Shown piece by piece: positions 12,015 through 24,071 of a stretch of DNA of 64,000 nt. Source of the DNA: Kryptolebias marmoratus (Eukaryota; Chordata; Actinopteri; Cyprinodontiformes; Rivulidae). The stretch covers positions 13,720,546 through 13,784,545 of the forward strand of contig NC_051449.1 in assembly GCF_001649575.2 (NCBI RefSeq), read 5' to 3'. A program made the translations under genes and the position numbers. Position 1 is the stretch's first letter. Each line of letters opens with the position of its first letter. The notes below the pieces were generated by a model that saw only the letters and a program-made list of their open reading frames with translations, made no database searches and was not told where the DNA came from.

Positions 12015-13013
12015 ATCAATCACCCTGTGCTTGAAAACCTCAGACACAAATCAGAGCTTCTGCACATGTCATGTAATTGGCTGGTTTACTCCCTTCTTTT
12101 TAAATTGTGCGCTTTTTTTACAAACTACATTGATGAGCCAAAGCATTTTTAAATCTTCCTCACTGAATTCTCCAGTTAAGAAACGAGGAAAAACAAGATT
12201 TTTCCTTTTAAATCGCCCATACACGTCACATTAAAATGATATAGGAATTATTTTTGTAACTTTTTGTTCTTATGTACAGTCTTTTTTTCTTCTATTTGCT
12301 ATGAGATTATGAAACAATCTTTAAACATTTAGCAGACTAAAATAAAAATAAAAATAAATGATAAGGCCTTTTCACGGGATCCTTTTTGACCCCTACCATG
12401 TCTCAGTGGTTAATGTAAGCTGATATCAGTGTCCACGACACATTGTTGTCACTCATAAAAACAAGAATAAACAAAAAGATAAAAACTGACACGGCTATTT
12501 TTAGTAAATCAGGAGAAGTCAACGTTAGCTCAGAGGTAAGACTGAAATCTGCAGCTATGGACATGAACGTAAACCCACCAGCCTCTCAAACTGGCAGACT
12601 CGTAGGAATAAAACTAAAGAAAATCAAAAAATAAATAAATACGCAATCAAAAAGGATAAACTCAATATATTTGGCAGGTATGCACAAAGTCAGTTTGTAA
12701 ACAAAACAACCACACAGACGGCCCTGAAATGCTCCTGATCATCAGGGATCATGGGTCTGGTTGAAGAGGCAGTGGTTCCATAATTCAGGAGGAAGTGGAT
12801 TCCTGTGCTGTACGATTTCCTCAGCCCTCGAAAGTCTGATTGTGCAACTCTTCAGCTCCTCCCAACATCAGCTACAACTTGGCTAAATAAACTAAGATCA
12901 GTCACTGAAGCCTCTGAAGAGGGCCGATGTGAATATTCAAAGAGGCTCATGAACGACTCGATGCATGCAGAGACAAGTCCCCTTCCCATCATTACTCCCC
13001 ATTGAAATACAGA

Positions 13014-16000
13014 CTACCGGATCCTGGTGAAGAGGTTCAACACTGAGACGGATTCCTGAGAGGAGGAAAGACAAAAACCACGGGAAATCATTTTAACACT
13101 GATAATAAAACCGATAAATATTTAGTGCGTTTAGGGAAGCGTCCGTGTCTGAATCGGTACCTTAGTAGATCTCATCTTACTGAAGACGTTCCAGAACCGA
13201 AGTGTTTCATCTCCCGCCCCCGTCACAATGGCCTCCCCGTCAGGTGACATGGCCTGCACAAAACTCACTATTACACACAGAGCACTCAGCACTGCAGTAC
13301 TGCGATCAGAGTAATCAGAAGTATGCATAAGAAGGAGTTTGACATCTTGTCTCCCATCAGAAAGGGTCTCTTTTTATATCATGCTCCGAACCTAGAAGAT
13401 GCTTTTGATGCAAAATTAACTTCAAATAAATTGTATTATCTTAACAAGTTGGTAATTGCTTAGAATTCTGACATGCACATTCAAACAAAGTTCTTTCACT
13501 GAGGATTAATTGTTTATTTCCCTTTTTTGGATAAGGTATTACTTTCAATGATGCTTCCAGTACAGTGCTGTAGTTTACATTTATCACTCTGAATGGAAAG
13601 AAATAAAAGCGTGCGCAGTGTGTACTGACCAGGTAGAGCACTCTGTAGGAATGTCCTGTGAGTTTGGCCACTTGCGTTAAAGAGGGATACTTCCACACCA
13701 GTATCTGGTTTTGTGAATAACCGTGTGTGCTGACCTGCACAAAACAAACAGTGTTTTTACTGTAGTTACCCCAAAACAACTAAAGCAGGGTTGCTAGTCT
13801 GCAATATAACCAGAATTGAAAGCTCCCCCCCGCAGTCTATCAAACTAATGTTATAATCTTATATATGTGAACTGGAGCTCAGCTTTGGTTCATTCCACTT
13901 CATATTAACTTGTTCAAACATTTGAGGTGACTCACCAGTTCATTCGTGTGTTTGGACCAGGCCAGGTTGCAGACCTGAGAGCCGGTGTCGGTGCACTGTA
14001 GGGGCTGGCCGGTCAGAGTGTTCCAGAAGCGGATGCAGCGATCGGCTGTGCCGCCTCCGGAGGCCAACAGGCCGTGTTGGTGAGGCGACCAGGCGATGGC
14101 CTTCACTGCGGCCAAGTGCTCTGTGTACTGCTGCACCGGCAACACGCTCGAATGGTTCCACACAAGTAACTGCAGACAGCAGGTCGGAACATTAAGACAA
14201 CAGAAACGCATGGTGCACAAACAAGTTTGTGATCAGGTACAGATGTGTAGCTGGCAGAAAAACAAACGAGTCTCTGTCTGTGTACCTTGTTATCATTTCC
14301 ACCTGAAGCCAGCAGCTGGTGGTCTGTGCTCCACTTGAGCCCACAGACTTCCTGTCTGTGCCCTTGGAGACGGCGTTCGGACTGGAGTGGCGGCGCTCTG
14401 ATGTCTCGCTGCAGAATAATGCGATCACGACTCCCAGACGACAGCTGGTCCGCATTCCACGCCAAAGCACCTGGCAGCGAAGAATGAAAGGTAAACTAAA
14501 GGGGAGGCGATTCACCAACCAAGAACGAGAGGCGCCGCTAAACAACTGCTTGAAAACAAAGGTTTTAACATTTTCATCCTCGCCCCATCGCTTCCTCCAG
14601 CTCCACTGACGGTCAACTCACCCACTCTGGCCGTGTGTCCCTCTAGTACCGAGAGTTTCTTCCCCGCGGCTGCATCCCAAATCTGCACGTAGCCTTTGTG
14701 AGTGCCCACTGCTACCAGGTTACCCTAAAAACACACAACACACTTGGATTAAAACAAGACAAGGTAAACCAAAACCTAAAACACTGAAATCTAAACACAT
14801 TTTACACATTTATATTTTGTTAGCTGTGTCCTAAATTAAGCCAGAAAATGTTTATTTCTGAGTGAGTATGCAGACTTTGAATGGTACTGTATGTATTCCT
14901 AAATTAAAATGTACAACAAAGTCGCAAAATTTGGATTTGTGTGACAAAAACAGCCTTGTTCTCGTAGATCTTCAGTAGTAAAACTGAGGAACCTAATGGT
15001 AAAGAACAGCATAAATAAAACCTGTGGAGACTTTTCAAGACCTTTATGTTTTCCTTTGAATTTTTATATTTTATCTAACTTGATAAAACTTGACGGTTTC
15101 TATAAATAAAAACCTACCCTCTCTGACCATCCCACTGACGTGACTGAATCTCCCTCGACAGAGAGATCACAAAGACGAGTCACCTGAGAACACAAACAGA
15201 TTGATTACCGTGCAGTAAACTCTTAGTTTTAAATGTGCGCAGTATAAAATCCGTCAGATTCTATCTATATGTTTACATTTCACAGCTACCATGGTGAACA
15301 CACCTGGCTGGTACAGGCACTCCACAGGTAAACGCAGGTACCCAGTCCAACACTGAGCACATTTAAAGAGGACCAGTCCACCAGGTTGAGGTAGAAGTCG
15401 TCTTGAAGCTCTGGCGCATCAAGAACTTTGAAGGGAATTTTGGAAATTTTGCGTGTAGGCTTTCTTGGTGACCGTAGCAGTTTTTGACTGCAGAGCGCAA
15501 CACAACCAGAGAAACAAGCATCACGATACTTTTGCCCAAACAAATAAAAATATGATTTAATTAATACCAAAATGTAATAATTACCTGTTACTACTGACAG
15601 GTGATAATGAATAGGGAGAAACTGAATTTCCATCTTCTTCTGGCAAAGACCTCTTAGTACTTATAGAATACTACAAAACACAAACGGATGATTACTAATC
15701 CAGGAAAAACACCACAAACATGGACAAACAGACAATAGTAGAGCCATGTTGTCTGTTTTACATTAAAAAGGCTTCTCTTGGCAGGCGTAGAGGGCTGCAA
15801 TCGACGATCCTCAGACTGAGGGTCCTGGACTTTCTCAATGCCTGCGCCTAGAAGCTCATTTTTCAGCAGAGCCGAGTAAGCCAGACCATCCACTGAAGAC
15901 AGAGGAGCAGACAGAGGGGAAATCAAACCAGGCTGCCGAAATGATTAAGTTCAGACGCTGAACTCCCTCTGCAATTTCACAACTCCCTCTCACACTTCCA

Positions 16001-18433
16001 AAGATCAGGGAGGTTTTTTTTCCCCCCACTTAGCTATGTTTAGTCCCTGCCTCCACTATTCATAAACCTTCGCATGCTCGGTAAACAAGAAAAGGTCAAA
16101 TTATAAAAATTGACTTGAGTAGGCACAGGAACCTGAGAAAACGTTGAGCTAAGAAGGTGAATGAAACTCACGATGAAAGTACAGCTACAGTAAAGAAGAA
16201 AATCAGTTTTGAGGAATAAAGATACAGGCAAAATCATGGTATATTACTTTACTAAAAAGTTATCAGTGATATTTAGGGAGTTCTTACGGAGGTGATTCAA
16301 GTCGATAAAGGTTCTTTATTCTCATCTCAGTCTATGCTGTCTCGCTTTGAAGGTTTTTATTACAGGTTTCATACCAAAAGGTACTCAGTAATAAACTTGT
16401 CTACCTCTAAAGTTTAGCTACCTTCTGTATGAATCAAAATCTTTCCTCAACTATTTCAAATTCAAAAACTTCCTGCCAGTTTGACAAAGAAATGCTCCAG
16501 CTTTGAGGCAACAAAAGCCCCCCCCCCAAAAAAAATTAAAAAGCAGCAACTTAACACAGCTCTGACAGATAAAACATAAATATGAACCTAAACAAAAGCT
16601 CTTTAAGGTGCTTCGATTAAACACATATTGTTATTGATTAGTATTTGTTTTAAATCGTTTGAATACGGTGGTCGCTAAGACCAACCAAGAGCTGAACAGA
16701 ACAGATAAAAAACAGGTTGCTGCTCTGTGTTGTTTTTGTGCAATATAAACCTTTTTATGCAGGTCAAATCACATGAAAACGAACAACCTAAAACAACCAA
16801 GTTTGCATCAGCTACTAGTACAAAGCCAATCTGTTACCTTTGTTGCTGTCAGTGGTTCCATCTTTGGTTTTCCTGTTTTGATTGTGTGACTTTTCAATTT
16901 CCTGGGTCAGAAAATTAAACCAATAAATAAACCAAATATCTACACATAATGAGTGAAAGTATTCACTCACAAACTGATAATACATCAAACAAAAAGGAAA
17001 CTAAATGGTCATGCTGAACACTTTTTATTCTGAAAGCATTGTGCTTTTGGTAGGACAGATAGTGAAATCGTTGGCGTTTTGCAGCAGACTCACATTAATA
17101 CGATGGAAGTTGACACTCCAGTTGGCTCCTGCCCGGGAGGGAATAAAGCGATCACCATGCTTGCTAGGAGAGGACAGGGGGGAGCTGGTGGGTGTCAGGG
17201 TTCGCACTGCTCCCACAGCTTTCTACACGAGGGGAAGAGAAGGGAGAGCATTTTCTGACAGGGGGCCAAAAAAAAAAAAAAAACTGGCCTTGGACAGTGA
17301 TTTGAAATCTTAATAACAAAACAGGAGGCTAATTTATGTGGCAGATGGTGCATTCATTTGAGGTGTTAACAGGAGGCAGCGATCGCAACAGCCAGTCATT
17401 TGGCTGGTGAGGTCTTGTATTTGCTCAACTCTTGTGACACTGTCAAATAACTGGTTTGGTAAAGTTTTTTTTCTTTTTTTTTTTTAACAACAATAATAGT
17501 AACAACCTATCTGCCCATTTTAAGTCGTGCTATGTTGTAACCCTCTTAAGAAGTGGCTATTATAGTTCAATAAACATGATGACGATAAATTAAACATACT
17601 ATCCGAGGCAGATGGCCACTGCTCCTGGGTTGCCTGCTGCCCTCTGAATTCTAAAATCTGGGGCTTGAATTTAAGTTAAAATATGATACAATTCATTAGT
17701 TTCCTTAGCTATTTAACTTTTTACAAATATAAATATGATCCAAGTGGAGGTATGAAAATTTACCTATAATTTGACTGAACTGGAGTAACTGAACTTCACT
17801 TACATTCCCTTGAAATTGCTTTTGTAGCAATCAGGAGATATGAATTTACTAACCTCATTTAAACACTGGTACTGATAAAATATGCTTATTATACTTAATA
17901 ATACTGATTTAAGAGTTTTAGTTCCTTGGAGTCAATATGCAATATAATCAAAAGAAAGAGTAATAGTCATCCCATGTCTTCGAACTGGTAAAGAAGGTTC
18001 AGAATCAAATGTCAGTAGCGGGCTGCATTTTTATACTGAATTCCAGCAACTTCATCAGAACAGCAGGTGAAAACATGGAAACATCACAGACTGCCACAGG
18101 AGGCACATAGCTCAGGATGGACAGGTCATTAAACCTGGTCAAAAACAAAACTACCAAGAAATGGTGAGGTGTGCACCAGCAGCTGTATTAGAATGTCCGG
18201 TGTAATGACAATTAAATTCAATCTTGAAACTCTCGACTATATTTTTGCTAACTGTGGCAACTTGTGTTTTATTTTCTAACCATAGAAACCATAGACTCAT
18301 GTTGTACGACGACAGGGAAAATAAAGACCAAACCAAAACACTACTGTGTGAATTATTTACTTACTATAGGGCTGGCGTTCTCATTCTGGATATTAATCTG
18401 CCTTAGCAGCCTGCACTCATAATCTTGATCCAT
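13014..18433 (-). CDS. fzr1: Fzr1 (Cdh1), WD40 activator of the anaphase-promoting complex
   Basis: Coding exons in order: 18365-18433, 17094-17222, 16838-16901, 15762-15892, 15585-15670, 15304-15487, 15118-15183, 14622-14724, 14286-14470, 13936-14169, 13630-13734, 13161-13253, 13014-13055. They join to 1491 nt, 496 aa, the length of human FZR1, and every phase fits. The N-terminus [13 protein letters not shown] is typical. The C-box DRFIPSR is at residues 47-53. A basic linker with [12 protein letters not shown] precedes seven WD40 repeats from about residue 180, and the protein ends in the Ile-Arg tail that docks on the APC/C. Fzr1 recruits D-box and KEN-box substrates for ubiquitylation in late mitosis and G1 and in post-mitotic cells. 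The protein lies in the nucleus and cytosol. No broken residue was seen. This is an ordinary, clearly functional gene. Confidence 0.97.
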
Positions 18434-19134
18434 GATGCCTGAAAACAAGATAAGTCCACACAACACTGAATTATCACAGATAAAGCAGACAACAAGGAAA
18501 TCATCAGGCTTCTATTGAATTGACTGAAAATCGCTTTTCATTCCTCCCATTTTGCTGTCCTGTGTGACATAATGAGTACCTAAAAATCCAAGCACCCACA
18601 TAAATCATGCATTTTCATAAGCCACCTGTCATTCAGTGAATTTACATGACTCTGCTGAAGCCCAGAGAGCCGTGATCTTTGAATGTATTGCCAAACACAT
18701 TATGCAATTATGCCATCTAACAACATTTTAAGGCACTGCAACAAAGCATGTTAAACTCTAAAGGCGTTGTTTCTTCCCGGACCCGACTGAGTTTACCATA
18801 AAATCAATAAGTGAATAAGTGAGTTTTCTTTATCCACGGCAGTGCTCGTCTTAATGCTAACAGCACTGAAACACTCTCCGATTAAACTATGAAATTAGCC
18901 TAACAGCACGTATTAACTTAGACATGACCTTAAACGGAAAACAGCTATGATGTTTATTGATGATCTGTAATCTTTAAACGTAATTCATAATAATAATAAA
19001 GCAATCCAATCACCTAGCACACAGAGCTAAGCTAACGTTAGCTCAGCTGGCTCATTTACCGTAAGTTACGCTAGCTGTCGGGCTAACGCTTTTGTCAACA
19101 TTTGTTCATAATCTACACTTGTGAGAACACCTAC

Positions 19135-19195
19135 CTCTTCGCCGGTATTCTCTCGCCCTTTCAGGCCGTTAAAATGTTTGTTCCGGTGTGTCAAA
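19135..19195 (-). promoter_or_regulatory. fzr1: fzr1 noncoding first exon and promoter region
   Basis: On the minus strand CGGCGAAGAG is followed by the donor GTAGGTG (donor at 19129-19134), giving a noncoding exon 1 spliced to the ATG exon at 18433. Upstream (to about 19400) are ETS-like CCGGAA motifs, a GCGTCA CRE-like core and an RFX-like GTTGCCAAGGAAAC at 19355-19368, with no TATA box. The exact transcription start is not determined; the boundary at 19195 is approximate. Confidence 0.6.
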
Positions 19196-19476
19196 CCGTG
19201 TTGTAATGTCTCCTGTTTTGTGTGTTGTTTCTTTTAAAGGCTGAACACTGAATTTACTGAATACAAATGTATTCTTTCCCCGAGCATTCAATTTAGGTCC
19301 GCAAAGCACCACGGGAAGCGCGTGGCGTCACTACTTTTGAATCCAACATATTTCGTTGCCAAGGAAACACGTCCTCTACAGAGACCGGAAAGTGCCACGT
19401 CTTCCTGACTTTGAACAAAAATACACACATAAGAATACATTTTAACAAAATACAAACATTTTATGTTCAAAATTGC

Positions 19477-19482
19477 TTTATT
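19477..19482 (-). terminator. plekhj1: plekhj1 polyadenylation signal
   Basis: TTTATT reads AATAAA on the minus strand, followed downstream by a GT-rich tract. It lies about 0.9 kb beyond the plekhj1 stop and about 0.3 kb upstream of the fzr1 first exon, so the two minus-strand genes are tightly packed head to tail. Confidence 0.4.
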
Positions 19483-20403
19483 TGTACAAAGAGATGAGTG
19501 AAACATGTGTACTAAAAATTAAGCAAAAGATATTTAGTGACACAATTTTAATTTTCAAACAACAAATATTTCACCATTTTATATGATACAGCAAAGCCCT
19601 ATGAGGGAATATGGCTAAGAGCAAAACTTAATGATGGTGTAATATTTAAGGATTAACGCCAAGATTCTGGTGTCATAAGTGGTCCAACAGCTTAGCTAAA
19701 AAGGAGTTGATTCACAGTAAAACAAAAGTTAGACAAAGTTCAAGTAAATGTCTGTGATTCTAATAAAAATAGACTCTCTGTTCCAAGTAACACGTGCAAA
19801 ATTATTTTTAAAATTAATATACAGTAAATACACAGAGAAAAAGCTACAAAAAATATATTTTTCTAACAAAAACTGGACCATTCAGATTAGGATGGTTTTA
19901 CCAATTTAAAATGAGTGCTTATTGTAATCTGGATGAATTTTCTTACACCTCATACTTGTACATCTTGAACTGACCCTTATGAAAGACACTCTTGCTCACA
20001 GATTGTAGGAGTGAAAACCACACTCTTATCTTAAGAAGAATCATAGCTTCTTAATGTTACATTCTCTGTGAGTACAGCAGTAAAAAAAAAAAAAATACAA
20101 AGATGTTTATAAAGTCAACTGATGAAGTAAGAAGCCTGAAAATTTAGATAGTATGTGACGCATAAAACAACCCAAACTAACAATAAACAATGATGAATTT
20201 TCTAAAGATATGCATTATCTGTCATGAATGACAACAACAAAGCAGAAATGAGTTGTAAGTAACTTTGCACATTCAAAGAAGTCCAAGGTAAAGCTACCAA
20301 ATGCAAAAAGCCGGAGTGTCTACAGCGATGAAACTAAAGTGAGCTTACAAATGGAATGGCAGAGTGGACTAAAATGATCATAGCCTGAACGCAGAGTGCT
20401 GGT

Positions 20404-22160
20404 CTACAGGGAGGACGTGTCTCTGGCTTTCAGCTGTTGACCGTTGCTGACCTGGAAGCGAGTTTCGTCAGATATGCCATATTGTTCCAAGGGGTCCTGA
20501 GGAGAAAGCATTTTCCTGTTTATTACAGCAGAATCAAACTGCTGACAATTCGTCAAAATGACAAATGACAAACACAAGAACCAAGTGCTGATCCACTGCA
20601 GTTCTGCAGTTTGCCTCTTACAGACAGTCTGGTTGCTGCTTTCGGAGATTTAAGTTTCACTTCAACTTTCACTCCAGTGCAGACAAATGAGCAGGACTTT
20701 AGTCATTGTTTAGCCTGGTTCAGCAGCATTTATTATTGACAGTTTCAGTCTTAAGAAATGAAATGAAATGACTGAACTTTTTAAAGAACTGTAAAAACCC
20801 GTGGATCATCTTGAGAAACGAGGAGCTCATTTCAAGTTGCTGACTAAAATCTTTTAGTGTAAAAAGTTGATCATGTAAGTTTGAGAAAACTCGAGAATGC
20901 CATCACACCCAAACCGTTCTCTTTCATTTAGCCTTACCTTCCCAGTGAGTCTGTGGATTTCAGTTCGATAGTAAATAAGATTCCTCCTCATAAACTCATA
21001 ACTGCAAGAAATTACACAAAGATTTAATTAATGAGGGGTGAAATAAGATTCAAGCACATTAGGGCCACAAGTAGCCTTATTGGAGGCAGCGCATTTATGA
21101 TTAATGTTAGGTTTCAGTCAAATTATATGCAGCTTTTTTTTATCCGGACACTTTTTTGACACAACATTTGTCATCCTATGTGAAACAACAGCGCCCAGAT
21201 TGTTACAAGCAAGCTCTGTTTAGGTGAGTATATTGAACCAAACCAACCAAGCCCAGACACAAAGTAAATATTTGGTTTGTGTCACTTCCTGAATTTTGCT
21301 TTTGAGAGCTCTTTTCTTTACTCTTGACTACGATCATCAACATGCTCAAGACAGAAGACTGACTCAAATGAAAAGGTTCAACACTATTTTTAATTAGATT
21401 TGATCCGATTCAGTTGCATTTAGCTCTGTCCACTTGAGATCGGATCATTCTGGGTACATCTTAACACCAAATCTACCTCAAGGTTTTGCAGTGAAAAGGG
21501 GAAAAAAGGGGAAAGTTTTACCTCGCTTTGTTAATAGAGTCTATCCACTTCTTACAGTGCTCCTCGTTGTCACATTCAAACACATATTTTCTCTCCGCTT
21601 CGTCTAGAAATGCTACAGGAAGATGAAAACAGGCATGTGTGAAACTCCCTTAAAAAAGAAGTTTAGAGATGGTGTGGAAGTGATGCTGAGGATGCTGCGA
21701 CTCACCAATAGAGAAGGTCTGACTGTCCTCTTTCTCCACCCGACACTGCTCCAAAAGCAAAGCTCCAACAGGCTGGAAAAGAACAAAGCATTTCTGTCAA
21801 AGTGCTACAAATAACGAGACACCTCTGAATACAGTTTGATAACTCAGCTAACCTCCTCCTCATCAGTCCGGAAGTAAAAGAGGAAGTTAACTACAAGCTT
21901 CACCAGCCTCTTCTTTACAACTGTGAAAGAAAATCGAAGAAGAAGAAGAAAAACATACATTTATCTTTACAGCACATCATAAATGAGCGCCATGGATACT
22001 ATCTGTTTTTCCAGGTGCTAATTTAAGCCGCAGACGGAAGAGTTCGTGAAACAGAAAGCGACAAACCGTCTCCTTTCTTGGGACCTCGCATTCCCAGCTC
22101 AGCTGCCAACTCCGACGGCTGGCGGCTGAGGGACACCAGCTCCCTCTCGTTGAAGCGCAT
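20404..22160 (-). CDS. plekhj1: Plekhj1, small pleckstrin-homology domain protein
   Basis: Exons in order: 22067-22160, 21853-21920, 21706-21772, 21522-21612, 20938-21001, 20404-20496. The phases agree and give 477 nt, 158 aa; human PLEKHJ1 is about 149 aa. The protein starts MRFNERELVSLSRQPSELAA, and almost all of the rest is one PH domain. Its beta strands are visible as KKRLVKLVVNFLFYF, GALLLEQC and RKYVFEC. The C-terminal helix has the invariant Trp in CKKWIDSINKAS, and the conserved tail YEFMRRNLIYYR, TGKDPLEQYGIS follows. PH domains usually bind phosphoinositides or proteins, but the specific role of PLEKHJ1 is poorly known. It lies divergent to sf3a2, as in mammals. Extra C-terminal residues after GISDETRFQ account for the greater length. 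Confidence 0.95.
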
Positions 22161-22422
22161 CCCGACGGAAACGGACAGACGGAAGGACACAGCAGCTACA
22201 CCCGGTCCGTCCAGCCGGCCGAAAACATTTCACGGAAGTCGTCGAACACCGTAACGCAGAGGCGAGGTTTTCTTGTTAATCGTGCAGTCAAGCTTCCTAT
22301 TTTCTTATCTGGAGCCCTGAAAATGTGACTCGGAGTGTCTGAACATTTCTGAGGTCGAGCACGTCCCCCCAGCGGTAAGGGAGCTATGTCTTTTAGATAA
22401 ACATCCGGACAAACGAGCAGGT

Positions 22423-22480
22423 TCTTCTTCTATGGTGGTTGTCGTACCAACGAAATACCGCCACCTACTAGTCAGATCAG
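22423..22480. repeat. Short dispersed repeat in the plekhj1 upstream region
   Basis: The TTCTTCTTCTATGGTGG ... CCGCCACCTACTAG arrangement resembles a short fragment I recall as recurrent in fish genomes. Its right part reads as a CTCF-type core on the minus strand. The family is recalled, not searched. Confidence 0.35.
22458..22471 (-). promoter_or_regulatory. CTCF-like site (minus)
   Basis: On the minus strand CTAGTAGGTGGCGG fits the CTCF core CCASYAGRKGGCRS with a single mismatch at position 2. It faces away from the site at 23316-23329. Confidence 0.4.
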
Positions 22481-22499
22481 GGTGGTGCAAGTAAATGTT

Positions 22500-23310
22500 T
22501 AGGTTGACAATAAAATTAGTTTGTCAAGGATGATAGCAGCTGACCATGCTGTTTCCTCTGTGGCATTTTCGAAAATAAGAATATATTGTGTAACTACATA
22601 TAATGGCTGCTCAAAAGCAAGATGAAGAGATTAGGATTGACTGAATATATCAGCTGGACGTTTACCTTTTCATTTAAAAAGAGTACTGCATGTCTTTTTT
22701 AGAAAACTATTATTCACTGATTTCCCCCAATCTATTTATTCCCATAGTTCCTGAATAATAAATGACAAGCAATTTGTTCGTTTGGACATGTTTTGTGCTT
22801 GGTTGTTTACTATCAGTGACATATGTAGCATGTAGAATCAGCAAATACAATCCAGATATACAGAAAGTTAAAGAAAATGAGCAATATCAAAACAAAAGCA
22901 CAAGAGAAGCAGGGAGAGGCACCAGAAAAGTGGTAAACAAAGGCAATGCAAAAATTGCAAAAAGAGAAACGAGAAACCCAAAGATGAACAGCATCATATA
23001 AGACAAAGAAAAATAAATATTTCTAATGTTGATTTTATTTTTTCAATATGTTTTTTTTTATTATTATCGGGCATACTTTAAAATGTGTGGGCAATGAGAC
23101 ATTTTAACATTTTATGCTGATTATCACATCTCTTATGTATTAAATGTATTTTTTCATTGCCTTATTCTATTTTTATTTTTTGCAGATACATTCCTTTTCT
23201 TGGCACCCTTATTGGGATGTATGTAGGTTTATAATCCATCTCTGCTCTCACACCCAGATAAAGATATTACCTATTTATCTAACTTGTACTATAATAAAAA
23301 GATCTACCCT
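22500..23310. other. AT-rich spacer between plekhj1 and sf3a2 promoters
   Basis: About 0.8 kb of A/T-rich DNA with no recognised gene. It contains a 79-codon open frame at 22762-23001 that starts with a hydrophobic segment and ends lysine/arginine-rich. I cannot tell it from chance. Confidence 0.5.
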
Positions 23311-23315
23311 CCTCT

Positions 23316-23329
23316 GCACTAGGGGGCGA
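23316..23329 (+). promoter_or_regulatory. CTCF-like site (plus)
   Basis: GCACTAGGGGGCGA fits the CTCF core CCASYAGRKGGCRS except at the first and last positions. It lies about 70 bp upstream of the inferred sf3a2 start. Confidence 0.45.
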
Positions 23330-23381
23330 TACTAGAAATCAGCAGTTTGTCAACCGCCTAAAATCTGTAGAAGAGCTCAAA

Positions 23382-23391
23382 GCGCATGCGC
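23382..23391 (+). promoter_or_regulatory. sf3a2: NRF-1 palindrome in the sf3a2 promoter
   Basis: GCGCATGCGC is a perfect NRF-1 consensus palindrome. It is followed by a pyrimidine-rich start-like segment and then TTTGA|GTAAGT, so it sits where a TATA-less housekeeping promoter should be. Confidence 0.6.
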
Positions 23392-23427
23392 AAACCGACT
23401 CTTTCTTTGCGTGTTCCTGTCGTTTGA
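23392..23427 (+). other. sf3a2: Inferred sf3a2 noncoding first exon
   Basis: The segment from the NRF-1 site to the donor GTAAGT at 23428-23433 has no in-frame coding start. It would splice to the acceptor ending at 24069 (TTCATAG), only two bases before the sf3a2 ATG. The 5' boundary is approximate. Confidence 0.45.
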
Positions 23428-24071
23428 GTAAGTAGGTGCTTTGGAGATCATTAGTTTATACAATTATACACATAATGTTTTGTCTCGTGGTTGACTAAGT
23501 AAATATATGCTCTAAATAAGCTTTATTTAATTTGGCATTCGATTTTTGGATCGTATCTTACGTTGTAACGCCGTCTGTTAGCCTAATGCTAACATATGTA
23601 GCAAAAGTACGTTGAACGGATCAATTGATACCTAAACATTTCTCAAACTATAATTCAGCAAATATTTTTTTAAAGACAAGTAATAAACTATATGCCTGAA
23701 TAGAAGATTTGTAGAAAATTAGTTGGCTCAAAGGAGATTTGTAGAGTAATTATTTAGACAACATGAACCGTATAAGCCTTTGGCCTCATAAACATTTGCT
23801 CATATCTACAGAAACACATAGAATGTTATTTCAACAACAAAATAAATTAGGATTTCTATTAATACTGATGTTAGTTTCTATTACATACAAGTAGTTGTGC
23901 AACTCCACACATTTTGCTCTACACAGAAATTATAGGATTGAATGTTTGCTATGTTTCTGACCTCGAAACATGTTGTGCTGTCATTAAATTTGTAGATCAA
24001 AACCCCCACCTGAAGTCCAGTTTTGACTGAACTGGTTTTGGTCTGTGTTCGGAGTTCATCCCTTCATAGAG

